Shown piece by piece: positions 9,591 to 21,535 of a stretch of DNA of 64,000 nt; the stretch's first letter is position 1, and each line of letters begins with the position of its first letter. The notes under the pieces were generated by a model, which was not told where the DNA came from, did no database searches, and saw only the letters and a list, made by a program, of their open reading frames with translations. The position numbers and the translations under genes are program-made. This DNA is from Bacteroides bouchesdurhonensis (GTDB lineage Bacteria > Bacteroidota > Bacteroidia > Bacteroidales > Bacteroidaceae). The stretch spans positions 1,817,685-1,881,684 of the forward strand of contig NZ_LT707006.1 in the NCBI RefSeq assembly GCF_900155865.1, read 5' to 3'.

Positions 9591-10955
9591 ATGTTGAATA
9601 TGAAAAATTGCTTATTAGTATTGTTGGTAGGGCTCATGTGTGCTTGTACCTCATCTAACAAATCCAATGACATCGTAGTTACTTTCGATGTTAAGAATCC
9701 GACAGCTACAGAAGTAGTTCTAGTTTATCGCATGACTGTAAATGAAGTACCTTTGGACGCGCAGGGACACGGTGAATTTACTATACCCAATGAAGATGTT
9801 TTATATGCTAGAGCTTTCTATGGACAGAATGAGAGAAAAGTTTATCTGGAGAAAGGTGACCGTCCCCATATTACTTTTGATGGTGGCGATTATGTGAATA
9901 CTTTCAAATTTGAAGGAGAAAAAGCACCGATAGTGGATTACCTGAATAGTATAACTTTGACTACTCTGCCAGACGAAGACTTTGCTTTGCCTATGGATGA
10001 ATATCTTAAGAAGTTGAGTCAGAAAGAGCAGGAAGCATTGAAGTTGCTTAAAGCCCGCAAATTGGAAAATATCGGTAAATTTGAAAAAATGGAAGAAGGT
10101 CGTATTAAGTATTCTTATGGGACTCGCGTGATAATGTATCCGGTTGGATATGTAGCTATAGCACAAGATACTACTTATCGCCCGGATGCGACATACTATG
10201 ATGCTGTTAGAAAGTATTGGATAGAGGATGATGACTGGTTGGCTCTCGAAGAATATCGTGATTATATAGTAGAATTGGCTCATGTATTGGATGAACCTAA
10301 TCGAATGGTTACAGAATATTATCCGAAAGCGGTAGCTCAGATGCGTTATATCGCTGATAATATCAAGAGTGAAAAAATTAAGCAAACGTTATTGCATTAT
10401 ATAGCAGGAGCTTACGTAGAACGTTTCGGTATCAAGAATATTACTGACATGGAAAATGTCTATCATACATATGTTAAAGATACGGTACTGCTTGCTGATT
10501 ATAAAGTAAAATATGACAAATGGGATATCACTTCTGTGGGTAGACCTTCTCCAGATTTTGAAGGAGTAGATATTAATGGCAAATCGTATTCATTGAAAGA
10601 TTTCAAAGGTAAATATTTGTATATTGACTTATGGGCTACATGGTGTGGTCCTTGTCAAAAGGAACTACCTTTCCTGAAAGAATTGGAATCAAAATTTGAA
10701 GGAAAAAATATCACTTTCCTTAGCCTTTCAATTGATCATAAAAAAGAGAAATGGGATGAGAAAGTGAATAGCGGAGACTTAACTGGGACTCAATTGTTAA
10801 TTGGTCGTGGTAGTTCATTCCAGAATGCATACGGTATTGAAGGTATTCCTCACTTTATTTTGTTGGATAAAGAAGGTATTATAATTAATAACGATATGAC
10901 ACGTCCTTCTTCTGAAGATACCGAAAAGATTCTGAATGCATTAGAAGGTATTTAA
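9591..10955 (+). CDS. TlpA-like thioredoxin-fold lipoprotein
   Basis: A 454-residue lipoprotein. The signal peptide ends 'VGLMCAC' with lipidated Cys19; a second possible start at 9600 would shorten the N-terminus by three residues. The N-terminal part (about 27-110) looks like a DUF4369-type beta-domain, followed by a helical linker. The C-terminal thioredoxin/AhpC-like domain (about 318-454) carries 'DLWATWCGPCQKELPFLKEL', with redox cysteines 352 and 355 and the cis-proline strand 'GIEGIPHFILLDKEG'. It is probably an envelope disulfide reductase or isomerase. The gene sits inside a glycan-uptake operon, 15 bases after the PKD gene. A role in keeping PUL proteins or sulfatases folded is possible but unproven. 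High confidence in fold, low in role. Confidence 0.85.
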   Translation: MLNMKNCLLVLLVGLMCACTSSNKSNDIVVTFDVKNPTATEVVLVYRMTVNEVPLDAQGHGEFTIPNEDVLYARAFYGQNERKVYLEKGDRPHITFDGGDYVNTFKFEGEKAPIVDYLNSITLTTLPDEDFALPMDEYLKKLSQKEQEALKLLKARKLENIGKFEKMEEGRIKYSYGTRVIMYPVGYVAIAQDTTYRPDATYYDAVRKYWIEDDDWLALEEYRDYIVELAHVLDEPNRMVTEYYPKAVAQMRYIADNIKSEKIKQTLLHYIAGAYVERFGIKNITDMENVYHTYVKDTVLLADYKVKYDKWDITSVGRPSPDFEGVDINGKSYSLKDFKGKYLYIDLWATWCGPCQKELPFLKELESKFEGKNITFLSLSIDHKKEKWDEKVNSGDLTGTQLLIGRGSSFQNAYGIEGIPHFILLDKEGIIINNDMTRPSSEDTEKILNALEGI

Positions 10956-11006
10956 TTTTAAAGACAAATATCTATAAATACTATTATTAATTTAATTTTC
11001 TAAATT

Positions 11007-12404
11007 ATGAAGAAAATCTGGTTATTAATGCTGATGGTGTGCACGATGGGTGTATTCACAGCTTGTTCTGACGATGACAATGGAGATAAGACTCCGGTAA
11101 ATCCAATTACAAATTGTTCGGTTCCTTCTACAGCAGAGATTGGTACTGAAGTAACAGTAAGAGGTGAAGGTTTTGATGCTACAGTAGCTAAACTGATTCT
11201 GAAAGATTCGGAAAATAAGGAAACTGTAATACAGAATCCTTCGTTTACTTCTTCAGGAGCTATATTTAGTATTCCTATGTCCCTAAATGAAGGTAAATAT
11301 ACAGTAATATTGAATCAGAATGGTACTTGGGAACTAGGTAAGATTACTTTGACACCTGCTTCTCTACCTGTTACAGACTTGAATATTGCGGAAGTAGGAG
11401 GAATTGGTAAGTCACTTACAATTGGCGGTAATGGTTTTAATCAAACTGCTGAAGTATATTTGGAAAATGAAAGTGGAACGCGTACTCAATTGACTGTTAC
11501 TGACCGTTCTTCAGGTTTGACCTGTACGGTACCTACTACTGCTGCAAAAGGTGATTATAAACTTATCTTAAAACAAAATGGCGGAGAATGGACTTTGACT
11601 GATAAGATCACTTTGACAGTGGTGAAAAGACTGAAATCAGTAAAACAAAGAAGTGAATCTACTATGTCAGGTGAAGGTATGATTATGACAGGTGTTACTG
11701 AAATAGGATGGGAAATTAGAAATAGTAATCAGCAAATTTCTGCCTTTGCACAAACTATGTATATGTCTCAGAAAGTGGTTGATGAAGAATCAGGAGAAGT
11801 TTTGCAGGAGGACGAAGGAGATATGGAATCTGTTTATAATGTTTCAATTGTTGGAAATAAATATAGCTTTGTTAATGCACCGGAAAATGAAGGAGCATTT
11901 GATCCTTTTAATTTGACACTTACAGACGGGATAGTAACTAGTAGTTCTATTGAGCGTTCCAATGGACATTCCGGAGATTATACTTGGAAATATGATAATG
12001 GATACTTCCAAGGATTGTTTAATGTTACTAGTGGTAATGCATATTTAACTTATGTGTATAATGGCAATAACATCACAGGTTATAATGATATGGAATTTTT
12101 TATATATGGGGATAAAGAACTAAAGAATAATCCTTTTGGAACAGATGTAGTAGTTTGCTATTTAGGATTGATAGATGCTATTGAACCATTCCAGTTAGTA
12201 GCTCATATGCTTGATTTGTGCGACAAAAAGTCTGTGAATTTGCCTTCAGCTGTTAATTCCTCTAATCCTAATACAGGAGAAGATGTTGTATTATCTTTCA
12301 CATATGAATATGATGCTGATGGATATGTGACCTCTATGGATTACGGAACAGAGGAAACAGGAGGTTTAATGAAGATTTTATTCGAATATGAAAGTGAAGA
12401 ATAG
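11007..12404 (+). CDS. IPT/TIG-domain surface lipoprotein, probable surface glycan-binding protein
   Basis: A 465-residue lipoprotein with lipobox FTAC, lipidated Cys20, followed by SDDDN, an acidic run typical of surface-exposed Bacteroides lipoproteins. Two tandem IPT/TIG-like Ig domains follow: about 40-118 ('EIGTEVTVRGEGFDATVAKL', 'EGKYTVIL') and about 122-208 ('VGGIGKSLTIGGNGFNQTAE', 'KGDYKLIL'). The C-terminal half (about 210-465) is a beta-rich domain with no recognised family. This build, spacer Ig modules lifting a terminal domain off the membrane, is that of SGBP proteins in Sus-like systems. It is the last gene before a strong terminator. The ligand is unknown. Confidence 0.8.
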   Translation: MKKIWLLMLMVCTMGVFTACSDDDNGDKTPVNPITNCSVPSTAEIGTEVTVRGEGFDATVAKLILKDSENKETVIQNPSFTSSGAIFSIPMSLNEGKYTVILNQNGTWELGKITLTPASLPVTDLNIAEVGGIGKSLTIGGNGFNQTAEVYLENESGTRTQLTVTDRSSGLTCTVPTTAAKGDYKLILKQNGGEWTLTDKITLTVVKRLKSVKQRSESTMSGEGMIMTGVTEIGWEIRNSNQQISAFAQTMYMSQKVVDEESGEVLQEDEGDMESVYNVSIVGNKYSFVNAPENEGAFDPFNLTLTDGIVTSSSIERSNGHSGDYTWKYDNGYFQGLFNVTSGNAYLTYVYNGNNITGYNDMEFFIYGDKELKNNPFGTDVVVCYLGLIDAIEPFQLVAHMLDLCDKKSVNLPSAVNSSNPNTGEDVVLSFTYEYDADGYVTSMDYGTEETGGLMKILFEYESEE

Positions 12405-12431
12405 TATGTAAGTATTCTCTTTTTCAAAGTT

Positions 12432-12475
12432 AAAGGCTAAAAGCCCTGATCATTCAGGCTTTTGGCCTTTTTCTT
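12432..12475 (+). terminator. Rho-independent terminator ending the SusCD operon
   Basis: Long GC-containing hairpin: arms 12432-12449 and 12454-12470 pair almost fully (core AAAGCC-type segments, one bulged C and one wobble) around a 4-nt TCAT loop. The 3' arm runs into a T-rich tract. It lies 27 bases after the IPT lipoprotein gene and separates the uptake unit from the enzyme unit. Confidence 0.85.
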
Positions 12476-12576
12476 TGTTTTTTCATTTATCTCTTATTTT
12501 CCGATGAAATCGCCAAAAATGTAGAATAGTGGAAATTCATTAGCTATTTGTAGACATCGGATTTACTCTAACCCTG

Positions 12577-12584
12577 TATCTTTG
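12577..12584 (+). promoter_or_regulatory. -7 promoter element for the sulfatase/glycosidase operon
   Basis: TATCTTTG is a perfect Bacteroides -7 element 26 bases before ATG 12611. A TTTG at 12547-12550 lies 26 bases upstream, longer than the usual 19-21, so the -33 is weak and an activator may be needed. With the terminator upstream, this makes the enzyme genes a separate transcription unit. Confidence 0.55.
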
Positions 12585-12610
12585 CTACCGTTATCTAACA
12601 CTGTGATATT

Positions 12611-14191
12611 ATGCAAAAAACAACATTTAATTTATGCTACTCTTTAGCAGGTGTCGCCGCTATTGCTTCTCTTGTTTCATGTAATAATCAACAAACTGAG
12701 AAACAGAAACCCTTGAACATTGTTTATATAATGACGGATGATCATACAGCTCAAATGATGAGTTGCTATGACACTCGCTATATGGAAACTCCGAATCTTG
12801 ACCGTATTGCAGCAGATGGAGTACGTTTTACACAAAGCTTTGTCGCAAATTCTTTGAGCGGTCCTAGTCGTGCTTGTATGATTACGGGTAAACATAGTTG
12901 TGCCAATAAATTTTATGATAATACCACCTGTGTGTTCGACAGTTCGCAGCAAACTTTTCCGAAGTTACTGCAAAAAGTCGGTTATCAGACTGCATTAGTA
13001 GGCAAATGGCACTTGGAAAGTCTGCCATCCGGATTCGATTACTGGGAAATCGTTCCCGGTCAAGGTGATTATTACAATCCAAACTTCATCACACAGGATA
13101 ACGATACTATTAAGAAGCATGGTTACATTACAAATCTTATAACAGACGATGCTATTGACTGGATGGAGAATCAGCGTAATCCTGACCAACCATTTTGTTT
13201 GTTGATTCATCACAAAGCCATTCATCGGAACTGGTTGGCAGATACTTGTAATCTAGCTCTCTATGAAGACAAGACATTCCCTTTACCGGATAACTTCTTC
13301 GACGACTACGAGGGGCGTCCGGCAGCTGCCGCACAAGAGATGAGCATTGTGAAAGACATGGATATGATCTATGACCTCAAAATGTTGCGACCTGACAAGA
13401 ATAGCCGTTTAAAATCTCTTTACGAGAAATATCTTGGAAGAATGGATCAAGCACAACGAGCAGCTTGGGATAAGTTTTATGGTCCGATTATAGATGATTT
13501 CTATCAGAAGAATCTACAAGGAAAAGAACTTGCTAACTGGAAATTCCAACGTTATATGCGAGATTATATGAAGACGGTAAAGTCGCTTGACGATAACGTA
13601 GGGCGTGTGCTTGATTATCTAAAAGAAAAAGGATTGCTTGATAACACATTGGTGGTTTACACTTCTGATCAAGGTTTTTATATGGGTGAGCATGGTTGGT
13701 TTGACAAACGCTTTATGTACGAAGAGTCCATGCGTACTCCGTTAATCATGCGATTGCCGAAAGGTTTTGAGCGTAGAGGAGATGTAACCGAGATGGTACA
13801 GAATATTGATTATGCGCCTACATTCCTGGAACTTGCCGGTGTGGAAATTCCAGATGATATACAAGGTGTTTCATTGGTTCCTTTATTGAAAGGAGAACAT
13901 CCGGAGAATTGGCGTAAAGCTCTTTACTATCATTTCTACGAGTACCCCGCCGAACACATGGTGAAACGTCACTATGGTGTACGTACTGAACGTTATAAAT
14001 TAATTCACTTCTACAATGATATTGACTGTTGGGAACTTTATGATTTACAAGCAGATCCGACAGAAATGCATAATCTCTATGGACAAGCTGAATATGAACC
14101 TGTAGTAAAAGAACTGAAAAATGAATTGCTGAAACTTCAGGAACAATATAACGATCCTGTTCGTTTTTCGCCGGATCGTGACAAAGAATGA
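12611..14191 (+). CDS. Family S1 sulfatase (Ser-type), S1_11-like, probable N-acetylglucosamine-6-O-sulfatase
   Basis: A 526-residue lipoprotein (lipobox LVSC, Cys24) exported to the envelope. The alkaline-phosphatase-like N-terminal domain has metal-binding DD at 43-44 ('YIMTDDHTAQ') and the sulfatase signature SGPSR with Ser83, the residue converted to formylglycine. Because it is Ser and not Cys, maturation needs the radical-SAM enzyme anSME, encoded elsewhere. 'GKWHLESLPSGFDYW' and 'YTSDQGFYMGEHGWFDKRFM' are further active-site segments. The C-terminus ('RTERYKLIHFYNDIDCWELY') is DUF4976-like. The overall reading resembles subfamily S1_11, which removes 6-O-sulfate from terminal GlcNAc; that assignment is by recalled similarity. 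The GH20 gene 18 bases downstream would cut the desulfated GlcNAc. Confidence 0.9.
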   Translation: MQKTTFNLCYSLAGVAAIASLVSCNNQQTEKQKPLNIVYIMTDDHTAQMMSCYDTRYMETPNLDRIAADGVRFTQSFVANSLSGPSRACMITGKHSCANKFYDNTTCVFDSSQQTFPKLLQKVGYQTALVGKWHLESLPSGFDYWEIVPGQGDYYNPNFITQDNDTIKKHGYITNLITDDAIDWMENQRNPDQPFCLLIHHKAIHRNWLADTCNLALYEDKTFPLPDNFFDDYEGRPAAAAQEMSIVKDMDMIYDLKMLRPDKNSRLKSLYEKYLGRMDQAQRAAWDKFYGPIIDDFYQKNLQGKELANWKFQRYMRDYMKTVKSLDDNVGRVLDYLKEKGLLDNTLVVYTSDQGFYMGEHGWFDKRFMYEESMRTPLIMRLPKGFERRGDVTEMVQNIDYAPTFLELAGVEIPDDIQGVSLVPLLKGEHPENWRKALYYHFYEYPAEHMVKRHYGVRTERYKLIHFYNDIDCWELYDLQADPTEMHNLYGQAEYEPVVKELKNELLKLQEQYNDPVRFSPDRDKE

Positions 14192-14209
14192 ATCTTTTGA
14201 ATTGACCAG

Positions 14210-16537
14210 ATGATAAAATATTTATTTATATTATTAACAGTCGTCCTGTCGCCCCTACTGACAGGATGTGCTGAAGCTAACTTAACACACTCAGTAGCTT
14301 TAGTTCCGCACCCGGCACAATTAGTGCCGGGTAGTGGGAACTACCTTTTCTCAAAAAAAACTGTATTTGCTGTAGAAAATAAGGAACAAGCAGAAGTAGT
14401 AGAACTATTGAATGGACTGTTCACTTGTGCGGCCGGATTTACGCCGGAAATAAAAGTAGGAAGTCAGGAAGGTGATATTCGCTTAATAACAGACACTACA
14501 CTGAAAGATGAGGCTTATATATTGAAAGTTTCTCCTAAGGAAGTACTAATAAAAGCTTCCAATAGCAAAGGCTTCTTCTATGCTTTGCAGACAATCCGAC
14601 AGTTATTACCCTCTGCTATTGAAAGCGATCGAGTATCCCATGAAAATATACATTGGGAAATCCCTGCACTAACCATTACAGATGAACCTCGTTTCGGTTA
14701 TCGCGGTATGATGCTTGACGTAGCACGTTATTTTATGCCCAAGGAAAATGTGTTGCGTATCATCGACTGTATGGGAATGCTGAAATTGAATAAATTGCAT
14801 TTTCACTTGGGAGATGATAACGGTTGGCGCTTGGAAATCAAAAAGTATCCCCGTTTGACAGAAGTAGGAGCTTGGCGGGTGGATCGCAAAGATATACCTT
14901 TCCCTGCTCGCAGAAACCCGGAACCTGGAGAACCTACTCCGGTAGGAGGATTCTACACACAGGAAGATATAAAAGAAATTGTTGCTTATGCTGCTCAGCG
15001 GCAAATTGAAGTGATACCGGAAATTGAGATGCCGGCACATAGTAATGCTGTTCTTGCTTCGTATTCTCAACTAGCTTGTCCTGTAGTGGATAAATTTATA
15101 GGTGTACTTCCTGGTTTAGGAGGAGATCATGCCGATATTATCTATTGTGCCGGAAATGATAGTGTTTTCACTTTTCTTCAGGGTGTGATTGATGAAATGA
15201 TTACTCTCTTCCCTTCGCAGTACATTCACTTGGGAGGAGATGAGGCATGGAAAACAAACTGGAAGAAATGTCCACTTTGCCAGTCGCGGATAAAGAAGGA
15301 ACATTTGGCCAACGAGGAAGCTCTTCAAGGTTATTTTATGAATCGAATGGCTGATTATGCACGTAGCAAAGGCAAAGAAGTAATGGGTTGGGATGAGCTG
15401 ACAAATAGCAAACTTCCCGAAGGGGCTATTATTTATGGCTGGCAAGGTTATGGACAGGCGGCATTGAAAGCTGCAGAAGAGGGACATCGTTTTATCATGA
15501 CTCCGGCACGTGTAATGTATTTGATTCGTTATCAGGGACCGCAATGGTTTGAACCGCTGACTTACTTTGGCAATAATACTTTGAAAGATGTGTATGATTA
15601 TGAACCGGTTCAGGAAAATTGGAAACCAGAATATGCATCTTTGTTAATGGGAGTACAGGCTTCCATGTGGACCGAGTTTTGTAATAAACCTGAAGATGTG
15701 GAGTATCAGATATTTCCACGATTGGCAGCATTGGCAGAAGTGGCTTGGGTACAGCCTGAAGATAAGGATTGGTCTTCTTTCTTGGGGGCATTGGACTGTT
15801 TTACTGCTCATTTAGATAAGAAAGGAATCACTGTTGCCCGATCAATGTACAACATCCAACATACAGTAACGGCAAAGATAGATTCATCATTAGTCAAATT
15901 GGAGTGTATCCGACCGGATGTGGAAATTCGCTTTACTACGGGAGGTGGTAAGGAACCTGCAGCAGATTCGGAACTTTATAAAGAACCGATTGTAGTAAAA
16001 GGAACAGAGGTGGTTCAATGTGCTACGTTCTCAAAAGGGAAGCAGATGGGAGAGGTGTTGACATTAATTGTATCTCATAATAAAGCAACCGGGAAGCCAT
16101 TGCTCGGTAATAAACCGAATGAAGCGGTGTTAACAAATGGAGTGCGTGGCAGCTTGAAATATACGGATTTTGAGTGGTGTGGCTGGAAGAATAACGATCA
16201 TATTTCCTTTACCGTTGATTTACAGAAAAGTGAGAAACTGGAAAAGGTTATTATCGGTTGCATTACAAATTATGGCATGGCTGTACATAAGCCAAAGTCA
16301 ATCAGTGTTGCAGTTTCGGATGACAATGTTACATACAGGGATATAGCAAGCTTAAACTTTACTCTTGAAGAAATATTTCGTGAAGGAACATTCACAGAGA
16401 ACCTTGCAATGGATATGAAGGGGGTGATGGCCCGTTATGTTAAAGTGACTGCTGAAGGTGCGGGAGCATGTCCGGAAAATCATGTTCGTCCAGGCGAAGA
16501 ATCAAAAGTATATTTTGATGAGGTGATTATTCTATAA
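14210..16537 (+). CDS. GH20 beta-N-acetylhexosaminidase lipoprotein
   Basis: A 775-residue lipoprotein (lipobox LTGC, Cys20). The GH20b N-terminal domain covers about 30-160. The GH20 TIM barrel covers about 162-510, with 'GYRGMMLDVARYFMP', 'KLHFHLGDDNGWRLEIKKYP' and the catalytic pair Asp344-Glu345 in 'HLGGDEAWKTNW'; the Asp orients the substrate acetamido group, the Glu is the acid. A chitobiase-type C-terminal domain follows (about 560-625, 'EIRFTTGGGKEPAADSELYK'), then a discoidin-like module (about 640-775) that may bind glycan. It removes terminal beta-GlcNAc or GalNAc from host glycans outside the cytoplasm. It follows the first sulfatase by 18 bases, suggesting the order desulfate, then trim. 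Confidence 0.95.
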   Translation: MIKYLFILLTVVLSPLLTGCAEANLTHSVALVPHPAQLVPGSGNYLFSKKTVFAVENKEQAEVVELLNGLFTCAAGFTPEIKVGSQEGDIRLITDTTLKDEAYILKVSPKEVLIKASNSKGFFYALQTIRQLLPSAIESDRVSHENIHWEIPALTITDEPRFGYRGMMLDVARYFMPKENVLRIIDCMGMLKLNKLHFHLGDDNGWRLEIKKYPRLTEVGAWRVDRKDIPFPARRNPEPGEPTPVGGFYTQEDIKEIVAYAAQRQIEVIPEIEMPAHSNAVLASYSQLACPVVDKFIGVLPGLGGDHADIIYCAGNDSVFTFLQGVIDEMITLFPSQYIHLGGDEAWKTNWKKCPLCQSRIKKEHLANEEALQGYFMNRMADYARSKGKEVMGWDELTNSKLPEGAIIYGWQGYGQAALKAAEEGHRFIMTPARVMYLIRYQGPQWFEPLTYFGNNTLKDVYDYEPVQENWKPEYASLLMGVQASMWTEFCNKPEDVEYQIFPRLAALAEVAWVQPEDKDWSSFLGALDCFTAHLDKKGITVARSMYNIQHTVTAKIDSSLVKLECIRPDVEIRFTTGGGKEPAADSELYKEPIVVKGTEVVQCATFSKGKQMGEVLTLIVSHNKATGKPLLGNKPNEAVLTNGVRGSLKYTDFEWCGWKNNDHISFTVDLQKSEKLEKVIIGCITNYGMAVHKPKSISVAVSDDNVTYRDIASLNFTLEEIFREGTFTENLAMDMKGVMARYVKVTAEGAGACPENHVRPGEESKVYFDEVIIL

Positions 16538-16589
16538 TAAGTATATTTGAATAGTAGTGTAATCCGCATGATTACTAACTACTTTTTAA

Positions 16590-19688
<3,099 letters not shown>

Positions 19689-19713
19689 TGGGTTAAATTA
19701 ATATATTGAAATA

Positions 19714-21534
19714 ATGAATAAGCTACTGATTTCCCTTTTCTTGTCCTCTGTCATTGCGTTAGGTGGACAGGCACAGAAGAAAGAAAACTACTATGTGAAG
19801 CATGTAGAATTCCCCCAGCATGCTACTCTTGAGCAGAAAGTAGATTTAGCTGCCAGACTGACCCCTACTCCCCAACAGTATGCCTGGCAACAAATGGAAC
19901 TAACTGCTTTTCTTCACTTCGGTATCAATACTTTTACCGGACGTGAATGGGGGGACGGAAAGGAAAATCCAGAGCTTTTTAATCCTTCAGAATTGGACGC
20001 CGGACAGTGGGTGCGTAATCTTAAAGAGGCTGGATTCAAAATGGTGATTTTGACAGCGAAACATCATGATGGATTCTGTCTGTGGCCCACAGCTACAACG
20101 AAACATTCTGTCGCTTCTTCTTCCTGGAAAAATGGTCAGGGAGATGTTGTGAAAGAACTTAGGAAAGCGTGCAATAAGTATAATATGAAGTTTGGAGTTT
20201 ATCTTTCTCCATGGGACAGAAATGCGGAATGTTATGGAGACTCTCCTCGGTACAATGAATTTTTTATCCAACAGCTGACCGAATTGCTGACTAATTATGG
20301 GGAGGTACATGAAGTTTGGTTTGATGGTGCAAACGGAGAGGGACCGAATGGGAAGAAGCAAGTTTATGATTGGGAGGCTTTTTATAATACGATTCAACGA
20401 TTGCAGCCGAAAGCTGTGATGGCGATCATGGGGGATGATGTTCGTTGGGTAGGTAATGAGAAAGGGTTGGGACGTGAAACAGAATGGAGTGCAACTGTAT
20501 TAGCACCTGGTATTTACAAACGTTCGGATGAAAGTAATAATCGCTTAGGGATATCTAGCTTGTCGACAGATTTGGGAAGTCGTGACATGTTGGAAAAGGC
20601 GACAGAATTATTTTGGTATCCTTCAGAAGTGGATGTTTCTATTCGTCCGGGGTGGTTTTATCATGCTGAAGAAGATAATAAAGTAAAATCGCTCAAACAT
20701 TTGACTGATATTTATTTTCAATCAGTTGGCTATAATTCAGTGCTTTTATTGAATATACCTCCTGATCGTAGGGGATTGATTCATGAAGCGGATGTTAAAC
20801 GTTTAATGGAGTTTGCTACCTATCGGAAGCAGGTATTTTCAGATAATAAGATAAAGAAAGGTCGTAAATATTGGAATGCAGCTCCGGGAAGTGAAAAAGT
20901 ATATGCTTTGAGACCGAAATCGCAGATTAATGTAGTGATGATTCAAGAAGATATAACAAAAGGTCAGAGGGTAGAAGATTTTACAGTAGAGGCACTGACG
21001 GATAATGGCTGGATAGAAGTTGGAAAGGGTACGACGATAGGGTATAAGCGTTTGTTACGTTTCCCAACAGTTCAGGCCAGTCAATTACGAATCAAAATAG
21101 GTAAATGTCGTCTGAATTCAAATATTAGTCAAGTTGCTGCATACTATGCAGAACCTCTTTTGGAAGGGGGGCAGAGAGAAGACTGGAATACATTGCCTCG
21201 TTCGGAATGGAAAATGTTGTCAGCTTCTCCATTAACAATTGATCTTGGTAAGGAGGTTGTTCTGTCAGCATTTACCTATGCACCACAGAATGCAGAAGCG
21301 AAGCCGACTATGGCTTATCGTTATAAGTTTTATGTAAGTGCGGATGGTAAGAAATGGCAGGAAGTGTCTACTAATGGTGAGTTCAGTAATATTATGCATA
21401 ATCCGTTGCCTCAAACTATTTCTTTCGGAAAGAAAGTTTCGGCACGTTTTATCAGGCTGGAAGCTACTACGCCAACTTCAACTACGGCTAAAGTAGAGAT
21501 GAATGAAATAGAAGTGACGGTTAATAAAGAATGA
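19714..21534 (+). CDS. GH29 alpha-L-fucosidase with C-terminal discoidin (CBM32-like) domain
   Basis: A 606-residue secreted enzyme with a signal peptide ending near 'GGQAQ' (21). The GH29 barrel covers about 40-370: 'AFLHFGINTFTGREWG', 'VILTAKHHDGFCLWP', and nucleophile Asp204 in 'EVWFDGANGEGPNG'. The C-terminus (about 490-606, 'DLGKEVVLSAFTYAPQ', 'ARFIRLEATTPT') is an F5/8 type C module. The 'WFDGANGEGPNGKKQ' style and long C-terminus fit the alpha-1,3/1,4-specific GH29 subgroup that acts on Lewis-type antennae, but subgroup assignment needs alignment. It ends one base before the second sulfatase ATG, so the two are translationally coupled. Confidence 0.94.
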   Translation: MNKLLISLFLSSVIALGGQAQKKENYYVKHVEFPQHATLEQKVDLAARLTPTPQQYAWQQMELTAFLHFGINTFTGREWGDGKENPELFNPSELDAGQWVRNLKEAGFKMVILTAKHHDGFCLWPTATTKHSVASSSWKNGQGDVVKELRKACNKYNMKFGVYLSPWDRNAECYGDSPRYNEFFIQQLTELLTNYGEVHEVWFDGANGEGPNGKKQVYDWEAFYNTIQRLQPKAVMAIMGDDVRWVGNEKGLGRETEWSATVLAPGIYKRSDESNNRLGISSLSTDLGSRDMLEKATELFWYPSEVDVSIRPGWFYHAEEDNKVKSLKHLTDIYFQSVGYNSVLLLNIPPDRRGLIHEADVKRLMEFATYRKQVFSDNKIKKGRKYWNAAPGSEKVYALRPKSQINVVMIQEDITKGQRVEDFTVEALTDNGWIEVGKGTTIGYKRLLRFPTVQASQLRIKIGKCRLNSNISQVAAYYAEPLLEGGQREDWNTLPRSEWKMLSASPLTIDLGKEVVLSAFTYAPQNAEAKPTMAYRYKFYVSADGKKWQEVSTNGEFSNIMHNPLPQTISFGKKVSARFIRLEATTPTSTTAKVEMNEIEVTVNKE

Positions 21535-21535
21535 T

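Noticed and set aside
9801..10385. Minus-strand open frame of 194 residues
   Set aside because: Lies entirely opposite the thioredoxin-like lipoprotein gene, is Ile/Phe/His/Ser-rich and resembles no protein; a chance frame.
12677..13334. Several minus-strand frames opposite the first sulfatase
   Set aside because: No coding character, no start context, and the plus-strand sulfatase is complete with all motifs.
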